Shown: positions 47,186 through 57,500 of the stretch, in pieces
How the letters are laid out: every line of letters starts with the position of its first letter
Position numbering within the stretch: the stretch's first letter is position 1
Source of the DNA: Theristus sp. LFF4_11
Lineage: Eukaryota; Nematoda; Chromadorea; Monhysterida; Xyalidae
Direction of reading: 5' to 3'
DNA length: 64,000 nt
NCBI GenBank assembly: GCA_030248135.1
Contig: JASANC010004871.1
Location: forward strand, 62,001 to 126,000
Notes under the pieces: generated by a model
Told to the model about the DNA's origin: nothing
What the model saw: the letters and a program-made list of their open reading frames with translations, nothing else
Database searches by the model: none
Made by a program: the position numbers and the translations under genes

Positions 47186-47228
47186 TGATTGGCTGGCTGT
47201 CACTGAGTCCAACCAATCAGCGTCACGA
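47186..47228. promoter_or_regulatory. inverted CCAAT pair upstream of the SDR gene
   Basis: GCGTTGATTGGCTGG and CCAACCAATCAGCGTCACG form a hairpin about 130 bp upstream of the SDR start. It resembles the innermost part of an M1 element and places two opposed CCAAT boxes at promoter distance. Confidence 0.45.
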
Positions 47229-47356
47229 GTTGATACGAGTTGTCGCGACTGTATTCAGTTCAAATTCGAAACCTGAAGAAATTCCAAAAAACAGATTACA
47301 GAGTTCTGAAAAAAACTGGTCGGAAAACAATCAAAAAAAAATCAGCCCGAGAAAAA

Positions 47357-50300
47357 ATGTCGGCGAACGCACAACAAGCGCAGCGTGTTGCACTGATCAC
47401 TGGCACGTCGCGTGGCATTGGCAGCGCCGTGGCGCAATTGTTTGCACAAAATGGCTGGCTGGTGATCGGCGTTGACTGTCAGGTGTGCACTTTCAGTTTT
47501 TTTTGGTCCCGCGACTCAATGCGCGCATTTTCAATGCATGACGCGCGAATTCCAAAATTGGCCAAAGTGGTCCGAGTCGCTTTTGAAGAATTGCAGTGCC
47601 GGCACCGGTGTGTGTGGTCTTTGGGCACAACTTGCAGGCAACCCGTTCAATTTCCGGACATCAAGATTGAAGAAAGAGCAAACCGGATGGATCAGTTTTC
47701 AGTGAACAAAACGAAAACTGACCCGTTGTGGTTTGCTCACTGGTGTAACGACTACTGAGCTTTTTCTGAAACAAAAACAAACAGCGGCCCCTGGACTGAT
47801 CGCGCCGTTTGCGCTGCAGGTTTCGCAAGTGCTAATAATTATTGTTGGTGTAAAACATAAAATTGTGAATGATTAATGATCAATGATGAATAATTAAATG
47901 ATAAATGTTTGCCATGGACTCATGTTGTGCGTTAAACTAAAGAATCTGATTCTAAAAAAAATTTGAAATTGCGGTTTTTTTCTTCGTCTTCAGCCGGCTA
48001 CCAACGACGCCGCGCGCCTAAACGTGCACGAGTTCCATCGAGTTGACTTGGCCGATCCAAGCGCAATCGAAACACTCCGCAATGAAGTCGCTGCGAAACA
48101 CGCCCATTTGAACGCATTGGTCTCGGTGGCGGGCGTACAGAGTCGCGAAATGGCGAAAGTTGGTAGAGCCATTTTTGTGTTTCCCCGAAAACAAAAGCCG
48201 GCTGCTTTTGTTGTTGTATTTGACGGGTGTTGCATTGTAGCCTAATCATGTGCACCCCCCCCCCCCCCCGTCGTCTATACGCAACAAATCCAACTCTGAA
48301 CTGACAACATCAGTTCGATTTATTTTTTTTGTTCGCGCGCCGGTTCCGGAAACCGTATGGTAGCAAACTCCGGCGGAAACAGGCAACTCTGCCCCGAGCC
48401 CAATTTGCCCTCGGCTCTGGAGGAAGTAGACCGTTGGTTGTTATTGGTCACTTTAGTCTCTCCATTATGTGTCTTGTCCGCAGCGGGGTTCGAACTTTCC
48501 ACCTGCAGAACGGTAGACAAAAGCCCTACACCTGCGCTACAGACGCGATTTGGTTTGATGTGTGTTTTTATGTCCGTGTTCCGTTTGCTTGAGCGATCTG
48601 TCGCCGCGACATAAGTAGCGTCGTATCGTAGTACCGTAGCGCTACCGTAGCATCATAGTGGTAGCGCAGTATCAGCAATATTGGTTCCTTCGGGAATCTT
48701 TGTGGGAACCCTGGTCGTGAATGGGTCCGACAGTCCAACAACAGGATTCCGCGCAAGAGTACCGACTGTTTCTCCGTTGTTCTCTTCGTTCAGGCTGACC
48801 TCGCCAACACCACCCTCGACGACTACCACCGAATCATGGACATTAATCTGCGGGCGCCCTGGCTGCTCAGCAAACATTTCGCGTCGCTGTTGGCGGCCGC
48901 TGCCGGATCGAAACCGACCGAGTACAGCGCGATCGTGATGTGCAGCTCGATACAGGCGCAAACGGTAGATGGGGCGACGCTGCGCAGCTGTTTGTCACCG
49001 CTCGTAGCCTGCGTGCTAGCGCGTTAGACTGCAGTCTGTGCGTTCGGGGGATCGAGCCCCGCCGACGGGGTGTATGAGCGCTATGATGAGGAGAAAACTC
49101 GATAGGCGCCCTACTCGACGGCGTTCTGTACGCTTTTCTGCGCTAGCCGTGGCTAGCTAAAACATCGCCCAAAAACCACCGTTTGTTCGTTCATTTTAGA
49201 TAGGGATATACAGTCTAACTCGAAATTACAGGCAATCAGTTGATTGGTTGGTTGGTGATGTTCACGTGTTTGCTTTGATGCATGCTTTGCTGTGCAGTCT
49301 GTGTCCCGCACAGAAAGCCAGTTCACCAATTTTTTTCATGCACGCCACTGCAATCTCAATCGATGCGTGCAATTGCGTAGGGTTGCCGCGAGATGTGTCT
49401 CGTCATTTGTCTCGTCTCGAGCGATTTCTGGCTGTCTCGTGTCTCGTCTCGTTTCGTGACCCTCTGTCTCGTCTCGTCTCGAGCGGTAACCCCACAATTG
49501 CGCTCGCAGAGCCTAAAATAACAGAGAATTATATATTTTTTCGAAGACCGTCCCGAACATGACCGTCTACGCAGCGAGCAAGGGCGGTCTGAACGCGATG
49601 ACGCGCGCGTTGGCGTGCGAGCTCGCCTCTGAACGCATTCGCGCCTGCGCGGTCATGCCCTCGGCCATTGACACGCCGCTGCTGAGGATCGCCTTTGAAA
49701 CGGACGTCCGCATCAACCCCGCAACTGGTGATGCTTAATATTTGTTTCTGTTGTTTTTTTTTGTCGGCGATTTTTTTTCAGCTGGACAGGTTTTGGAGAA
49801 ACCGATTAGTGGCGTTTTTGACCGCCGTCGTGCAGGTTTTTTATACGCAGCTGTCTTCTTTCCCATGTCATGCGACACAATGCACGCAGAAGAAAGTAAT
49901 TTTCTGTGCCCCCCCCCCCCCTCTCCCCCTTGAAAATCTCTGAAGTGCCCCGCGGATGTCTGACATAAACCCGGCTCACTTTGGCGATTTTGGGGTGCCG
50001 CGTTAAGCATGAAACGGAAATTTCTAAAAAGAACCGAAAACGATGTCAGCTGAGCCCGGTCTGATTTCTGAAGACAGTGATTTCCGACATTGCGTCGCGT
50101 GTTTTCAGTCGAATATTCAAACACATCATCATCTGCTGCTGCTGCGTTTGCCACACACAGCAGTGCACCAGTCTTGTGCAACTTATACCTGTGTAGAACT
50201 GTGTAGGCAAAGTGTCTTCCGACAACGACGTTGCGCACAACTGACTGTTCCACCGGGCCGCTTCAGAGTCGGGCGTTTTGAGCGCTGCTTTCCATTTACA

Positions 50301-50780
50301 GCGCCCCGATCTAACTTTCTAAACATAAAATCCGTACAAGTTGTCCGTCCGTCCGTGGCGTAGCGGTAGAACTTCGGCCTACAGTTCTGTAGGTACCGGG
50401 TTCGAACCTCGCTGTGGACAAGACATACTCGTGGAAAATTAGAGTGACCAACGAACATCTAATGGTCTATTCCCTCCAGAGCCGAGGGTAAAATTGGGCT
50501 CGGGGCAGTATTGCCCGTCTCCGCCGGAGTTTGGTACCTTCGGGTTTCCGGAACCGGCGCGCGTATAATTAAAAAATTTTTTTCGAAACTTGCAGGCCAA
50601 CCGATGAGCGTCGCCGAGCAGGCGGCTGCGTGCGTTCAGAAGCAGCCGATGGCGCGCTTGGGCGAGTGCAGCGAAGTGGCCGAGGCGATTCACTTCCTGG
50701 CGGACAGTCGCAAATCGTCGTTCATCACGGGCGAATGTATGGCGGTGGACGGTGGATGCTTGAGTCGGCTGCCATTTTAA
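47357..50780 (+). CDS. classical short-chain dehydrogenase/reductase (SDR)
   Basis: NAD(P)-dependent oxidoreductase of the classical SDR family; substrate unknown, no targeting signal, so probably cytosolic. Five exons with matching phases: 47357-47482, 47994-48158, 48794-48964, 49547-49727, 50596-50780 (TAA), 275 residues. Seen: nucleotide-binding TGTSRGIG at residues 15-22; acidic residue at the end of beta-2 (VIGVD); DLAD at about 61; NAG-like motif present as VSVAG at about 84; catalytic Asn in MDINLRAPW; catalytic Ser region [14 protein letters not shown] (Tyr-xxx-Lys) in exon 4; C-terminal [11 protein letters not shown] typical of the family. Oddities: the usual Asn-Asn before Ala-Gly is Ser-Val, and the Pro-Gly after the active site is MPSAIDTPL. 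Start: first ATG in frame with A at -3. Introns are filled with SINE1 (directly after exon 3), SINE2 (introns 2 and 4) and an R8 fragment. Confidence 0.95.
47496..47585 (+). repeat. R8 fragment in SDR intron 1
   Basis: GGTCCCGCGACTCAATGCGCGCAT, then ATGACGCGCGAATTCCAAAATTGG and GTGGTCCGAGTC; only the first half of R8. It starts 14 bp past the exon 1 donor. Confidence 0.65.
48318..48553 (-). mobile_element. tRNA-derived SINE2, reversed copy
   Basis: Reverse complement of the SINE2 consensus: the CGCGCGCCGGTTCCGGAAACC end, GGCAACTCTGCCCCGAGCCC, and the GGGGTTCGAACTTTCCACC head. In SDR intron 2. Confidence 0.85.
48994..49185 (+). mobile_element. tRNA-derived SINE1, copy 4
   Basis: GTCACCGCTCGTAGCC..GCGCGTTAGACTGCAGTCT, GGGGGATCGAGCCCCGCC, TGATGAGGAGAAAACTCGA, GGCGCCC..GGCGTTCTGTA. 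Begins 29 bp past the SDR exon 3 donor. Confidence 0.85.
49211..49322. mobile_element. M1 CCAAT-palindrome, truncated
   Basis: CAGTCTAACTCGAAATTACAGG..CAGTTGATTGGTTGG..TTCACGTG..GATGCATGC arm and the CACAGAAAGCC start of the other arm; the right end is missing. GTCTCGTCTCG runs follow at 49395-49480. Confidence 0.75.
50346..50568 (+). mobile_element. tRNA-derived SINE2, best-preserved head
   Basis: GTCCGTGGCGTAGCGGTAGA (A box), a CCTACAG/CTGTAGG hairpin, and CCGGGTTCGAACCTCGC (B box), followed by the SINE2 body and CCGGAACCGGCGCGCG. Ends about 27 bp before the SDR exon 5 acceptor. Confidence 0.85.
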
Positions 50781-50937
50781 GAGAGTGGTGTTGTTTGGGT
50801 GTGGCTGCGATGGTGTGGTGTGATTTAATGTGCTTGTCGGTGGTATTGTTGAGCGGCAGTTTTTAGAGTAAAGTTTCGTACTAGAGTTGGTGGTTGGTCT
50901 GGCGGCAACATCCTTTGCTGTATCAATTTTTTTTCGG

Positions 50938-51146
50938 TTCTGCAATTGAATGCGATGCGCGGACGTCGAAAAAAAACTAGTTTTGATCTTTATGTGGCAA
51001 TTCAAAAAAGCCCAAGTGAATCGGCCCTATTTAGGAGAGTCGGATCATTTTGCGAATTTTGAATTCCCGCGTCATCCATGAACCTATTTACCTACAATGC
51101 ATCTATGCGCGCATTGAGTCTCGGAATCAAAAGAAAAGATAATATA
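50938..51146 (-). repeat. dispersed repeat R8, reversed copy
   Basis: Reverse-complement order of the 702 copy, ending TCTATGCGCGCATTGAGTC. It lies between the convergent SDR and TRPM genes, which end 780 bp apart. Confidence 0.75.
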
Positions 51147-51380
51147 ATTCAGGTGGTCTCGCCTTGAAAGTATAAAGAGTTCTTAATTAAATTTTTTTAG
51201 CAACTATGCTAGTGTGCGATTGATTGATGAGTAGAAGTGCGCTGAAATTTTTTTTCTTGGACCAATGACATTGAAACTTGGTGTGGTGTTTTGCGATTTT
51301 TTTGGACTGAGTTATCACATCTCAAAATCGCTCGATTGACGTGACAGGGTTTTTGCTATTTTTTCATTTTGTTTTTCCCT

Positions 51381-51386
51381 TTTATT
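51381..51386 (-). terminator. polyadenylation signal AATAAA, TRPM gene
   Basis: AATAAA on the minus strand about 175 nt past the TRPM stop codon. Confidence 0.4.
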
Positions 51387-51561
51387 TCACTTGGTTACTT
51401 GGTAACTGTGGTTCATGCAAGCTCAAAGTTTGAAAATGACCAACAATAAATTTTTTTGGATAAATAAAGCAAATAACGAAGTCATGAGTAAAAATCCGCA
51501 TCCCGCAAGGCGCAAAGCGAACTACCGACAAAAAAACCCAATAAGTATTCAATATGAATTG

Positions 51562-54500
51562 TCAACACATTTGCAGTCCATCGTACACGACACTGGACAT
51601 TGAGGCGCTCTGATCGCTTGACCCAGTTGATGATGTGCTCAAACTGTCTACTACCTTTTTTATGTGCGACACTCTGAAAGAAACAACAGCGAGGAATTTT
51701 GCTGTACTGTCCAACTCTATAACGTATCCAACTACCTGATTGGCGTGCGTTCATTTGCGTCCCGTTACTTCTGGCCCACACATTTCCGGTCCACTCATTT
51801 CCGGCCCCGTTCATCTCGTTCCCAAACATTTCCGGTCCACTCAATTCCGGCCCACCTATTACCGCCCCGTTCATTTGCGTCCCACGCATTTCCGGTCCAC
51901 TCATTTCCGGCCCACCCATTACCGGCCCAGCCCAATAATTCACTTCCAGTGACTTTAACTGCTATATTTCATTAAGAAACTCACTCATATTTGCAGTTTC
52001 GAAAAAAAAATTTTGCTGCTGGAAATCTGTTTTCATAAAAGTTCGCGATAACGAGTGCATGTTCTTTTCGGCGTGCTATCACATGGTCGGCCTGCGCAAA
52101 TGCTGACCGTTGGAGAGGCTGTTGATTCGGTTTGGAAAAAGCGTAAATGACGTCCCCGAAACAAAATCTGCTGCATGCATTCTGTACAAACCAAACTCCG
52201 CCTCTCCGCAGCAATGCCTGCACAGATAGCATGCATCGCATAATCAATCAGCTAGTTGGCTATGCTATAGGGCTGGACTGTAAAACAGCGCGCTTAATTT
52301 CAAACGCACAGCCAGTCAACAAGAAATGCAGCACACGTCTTTCGCATGAACGTACTGTGTCTGCAGGTTGTCAATCGTCTGTTTCAGCTCGTTTTCCTGC
52401 GTCGTCTTCGCGTGCTCAACGTAGTCAGCACGTGCGACGCACTCAAAGATCTTCAGGTACTCCTGCTCTTTCGTCGTCAACACGTGCCCGAACACCAGCA
52501 CTGCAAAGCAGATTATATACGTACAGTTGAACTCTATAAATTATAGGGAATCTGCTGATTGGTTGGTGGTCACGTGGTGCATGCTTTCAGTGCGCAAATT
52601 GCTGTGGGGGGCGGAGTGTGGCTTGCACAGGAAGCAGGCGTGCATGTGACCACGAACACCAACCAATCATCTGATTCCCTTTAATTTATAGAGTTCTACT
52701 GAAGGAGGACCACACGGCCTTCCGACCAGGAGCCCAGTTTTATAAAACTTAGCAGTCCAATAGTGCTACACCACTGAGCGCCAAACTAAATTCACACAGC
52801 AACAATTTTCCAGTTTCCGCACATCACGTTGAAGAGCAGACATTGGAGAATCAAGCTCAGAGGTCGAAAAAAACGAAACTACGATGCTTCATTATTTTAT
52901 TCGGGGGGGGGGGGGTTCAGTGGTGTAGTAGCACTATTGGACTATTGAACTTTTAATAGCACTATTGGACTATTGAATTTTTAGTAGCACTATTGGACTA
53001 TTGAACTTTTTATAAAACCGCGGGCACCAGCGGCGCGCGCTCACCAACCGTCGATCTGCTCGTTCGGCGGTCTGCAGTCGTACAGATGCGCGAAACAGAG
53101 GAACTTGCCGCCGCAGAACACGAAACAGACGAACTGCCACACGATCGGCACGATGATCATCGGCGGCGGTATCAGCGGTTTGTCGGTGAACTCCGCCACT
53201 AGCAACGCCATTTGGAACTTCCAGATTTGCTCGCCGTTCGCTTGCACCTCCTCGAAGATGTGCCTGAATTGATATTGCAATAAAAATGAATGAATGACTG
53301 CCTCGATGGATTGCTTGGTCACTTGAATTTCATATAGTGGCTGAATTTTTGCTTGAATTTCCTCTGGAAAACATATCGCAGGCAATATACGGAATGGCCG
53401 TCACAACGGGCTTGCCACACATTTGCAAGCAAAGTTATTCTCACCAACAACACTCCTTTTTGTTCCGTTTTCTTCGTGCCGCTCCTACTGTATGTTTTGT
53501 TTCCATCCTGCCCATTCACTATACGAAACTTCCAAATCTCGCTCTGATTTACAGTGGAACTCGTATACCTATTATAGGGAATCAGCTGATTGGTTGGTGG
53601 TCACGTGACGCATGCTTTCTCTGCAGGTCCGTCGTCGGTCGTGCTGCACAGAAAGCATACACCATGTGACTACCAGCCAATCAGCGGATTCCCTATCAGT
53701 TCGACTGTAGTGTGTGCGTTTTGCCCGCCGTTTGTTGAAGCGATAACGTACGTGAACACCGCGATCAACATGTTGATCAACAATATGTTGCCGAACAGCA
53801 GATAGATGACGAGCAGGATTGGAATCGGATACGAGCGAAGAATGCAGTCGAGCGAGCCGCTGGTTGTACTGTTGCAGTTTTCGATGACGCCTGCGGAGTT
53901 ATTGGCAAAAGTGGAAAACTACATTCCAGAAAATGTTTCCAGTCGTTGAGAGCACAAGAAAACCTTTTCAGAAGAATCCAAACGATTGTGCATCATGTTT
54001 CTGTTCCTAACAAGAAAGGTACAGTGTGTTCGTTTGAACGTGTCGCTTTTTTCGCAGAATACGGAGCTCGCGAACGAAGAAGTGATGGGATCAGGAAAAC
54101 TGGATGAAGGGAGTTTCAGGAAAACATGTTTAGCCACAGATCGGCTGCTTGATTTCAACGAATCCCGATACATTCGTTCTCCAAACTGTAATTGAAAAGT
54201 TTCGCGTGCCCTGTATTGGTGTTTTCTGTGAAAAAAAGTGACCGGTTTACGAAAAATTGCTGTAAAGCAGAAAGATTCCAAAAAACGACCGTACCACCGC
54301 GCGACTCTTCCTTGATCTCGCCGAAGATCTCCCAGATGCCCTGGTCCCAAAGTTCGCCAACGATGTGCCACCCGTGTGGTTCGTCGCCTTCAATCAACGC
54401 AGCGCTTGATATGGAATAGGACAGCAGAAACACGACTGTCACCGTTAGAAACATGCCGAGGTCCCAGCACTGAAAAATTTAGAACCGAACGTTTGCTGAG

Positions 54501-57500
54501 TTTCAATCCAGCCAGTTTTTATTGTTGAGTTACGGGGGGGTACAATTCCGGCCCGCTAATTCCGGCCTGAAGAATTCCGGCCCGCTCATTCCGGCCCGAA
54601 GAATTCCGGCCCGGAGAATTTTCGCCAGTACGAACAATATTAAACCACACGAAGTGATTTTGGTAATGAAATAATAAAATAAAAATATCGATGTTCACAT
54701 GTTACAGTGTATTAATGATGTTCGTCCTGTTTGCTTTTTTGGAAAGTGAAACCTTTTGGAAAAAAGAAACTACAAATAATTTTTTTTTAATTTTTTCATC
54801 ATGAACAGGATTTGTGACCCTTTTACCTTGTCAAAAAGGCTTGGCTTAGGATTAGGAACCTACAACAAGTCACTGCAAGTAAGTTCTAAACAAAAATAAA
54901 AAAAGCACTTAAGAATTTATTTACCAAAAATCACTTCGTGTGGTTTAATATTGTTCTTGCTGGCGAAAATTCTCCGGGCCGGAATTCTCCGGGCCGGAAT
55001 TCTTCGGGCCGGAATTCTTCGGGCCGGAATGAGCGGGCCGGAATTCTACGGGCCGGAATTTCGCGGGCCGGAATAGTACACGAGCCGTTGAGTTAACCTA
55101 TGGACCACAGCACATTCGCTTTAACCTGGTAGCGGACGAACAACAAATGGATAATTTTACCCAAACGAAAAAAAATGCAGAACTGCGTGGTTCTGATGGG
55201 GCTCTGGTCAACCGCGGCTCCTAATGGTTCTGGTCTACTGGTTCTCCAGTAGGGTCGACACCAGATAAACTCTGTTGCGCTGTGCATCCGGTCGCGGGGT
55301 TTCGATTTGCGGTGTACCAGAGGGTTTCGGTCTGGCGGTGCCAATCAACTGATTGGACTGCTGGTCTAGTCGGTGTTCTGGTTATAGCCGCAGGTTCTAA
55401 TTTACACAGGTTTCGTTCTGCTAAATGAATATGATCGTCTATTTTGGTTCCGGAGACTCAATGTGCGCATAGATACATAGGAAACCAGTTTCACGCACGG
55501 ACGCGGAAATTATCCGAGTTCCCTAAATAGGGCCGAGAGTCACGTTGGCGATTTTCAATTGGTCACATAAAGATTGAAACTCCAGCTTTACTTTCACGTC
55601 TGCAAAACCATTCTTAAGTCGCAGAACCCAAAAAAAGACAATATCCTAAAAAAAAATTGCGCCTCCTAACCATCCGCTGTATGACCATGATCTTCGGGCC
55701 GAGATAGCTGTTGGTCAGGTGCAACTTGAAGACGGCCAAGATGTACGGAATAAAAGCGAGCGTCGTCAGAAGACGCGCGATCGGAAACGTGCTCTCCGTC
55801 CAGCGGAACAGAAACGCGACACAGGAGAGGCCGATGGCGACCGCCTCCGTCGCCAACATCGGCTTCCGGCGAATGTCGCGCAGGCGATCCGTGAAACGCT
55901 CGGACGGCATCGAGAGCACCTGAAAATATTGGAGAGTTGGAATCGCTCATGGAATTGGAATTGGAATCAGAGTTGGAATCGCTGTTGGGATCGGAATTGG
56001 AATTGGAATCAGAGTTGGAATCGCTGTTGGAATCGGAATTGGAATTGGAATCAGAGTTGGAATCGCGCTGTTAGAATCGGAATTGGAATCGGAGTTGGCA
56101 TTGCTGTTGGAATCGGAATTAGAATCGGAGTTGGAATCGCTGTTAGAATTGGAATTGCTATTTGGAATTGGAATTATAGTTGGAATTGGAGTTGGAATGA
56201 GAATTATACATTGTAGATAAAAATGAAGGCCGTTCATCTCCAAGTGCAGTGTGATTCTGACTACATTTGAATAACACAAAAGTCAGCGTTTCACTTGTAA
56301 CAATATCGGCTTAATTGGCTTTTTTTCATTCAAACAAACAAAATATGTGTACCGTATTACCCCCAATAAACCCCCATGGGGGATTAATACGTCAGCGGCT
56401 TTTAGGAGTGGGGTTTATTGGTGGGGGGGGGGCTTTATTTACAAACAAATTCTAGGGGTGGGGGTTTATTGAAAAATGGCAAAAATACTTTGCATGGCAG
56501 GCAAGAAAGTCGCAGAAACTTCTACTCTACATAGAAATTTCCTTTTACAACAGCCTTTTGTAATGAAATTACTATTAACTCATCCATTTGGGGCCTTTGG
56601 TAGCACAATTTCATCATTTTCACTGCAACCAGCCACTGGATTCGCTGGGTATGTGTTTCAAACAGGTTTCCAATAATCCCCCATGGGGGATTACGGTATC
56701 ACAGCTCGCCTGTCTCAATAACTCGACCATGAACGTGGCCTGCCAGAGATACAGCGCAATCTCAAAGTAGCTGGCTTTGTGGCTAGAACGATAATCGAAC
56801 AGCAGCACCCGTGTGTACAATATCAGATAAATCAAATAGCAACTCTGAAATGAAGAATTAATAGTGAATCACAAAAGTATTAAGCGGCATTCATGAAGCA
56901 GTATTTAGTGACGCGCAGCTACGCGGTCACTAAATACTGCTTCATGAATGCCTCTGTACAGCTTTCACTTTCAAAACAAGTGGATCTCACCCGCACAAAA
57001 AAACGCCGCGCGAATATGCATATAAACTGTGTCGTCAATGAATTTTAAACAGCCCAAAAATACAAAACCATCTAAAAAATGCAAAAAGCTACTGAAAAAG
57101 CTCTACTCACCATATGCCCGGTGAACTTCACCATGGGCGCCGAATAGAACCGATGCAGCTTTCGCCAGAACGTCAGTCGCACGCAGCCGCACGAGCAGCC
57201 GGAGGCGGCGAAATCGCCAGGCGCCGGCGTGTCACTGCGGCTTCGATGCGGCGTGTCGAGTTCGCCGTTCTCCATTCCTTGAATGCTCAGCATTCGACTG
57301 AGCCGAGGCCGATGCTCTGCAACGCACACGTGTTCGGAGCGGTAGAAAAACGTTTTTTTGTTGTTGTTGGAAAAACCAGAATTTGCAATGTGATATACAT
57401 TGTTATATCGAGCTTGTCTGAACATCTGGTGACTTGTGCTCGTTTTTTATAAAGATTCCAATATTGGTTCTTAGGCGTTCACTGGCTGTGTTTGATTGTT

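Noticed and set aside
49000..49070. Functional tRNA gene in the SINE1 head
   Set aside because: The cloverleaf is incomplete and the same sequence occurs five times with a shared body and tail.
50350..50420. Functional tRNA gene
   Set aside because: A and B boxes are good, but the anticodon arm collapses into a perfect hairpin with a two-base loop and the segment recurs as a SINE head.
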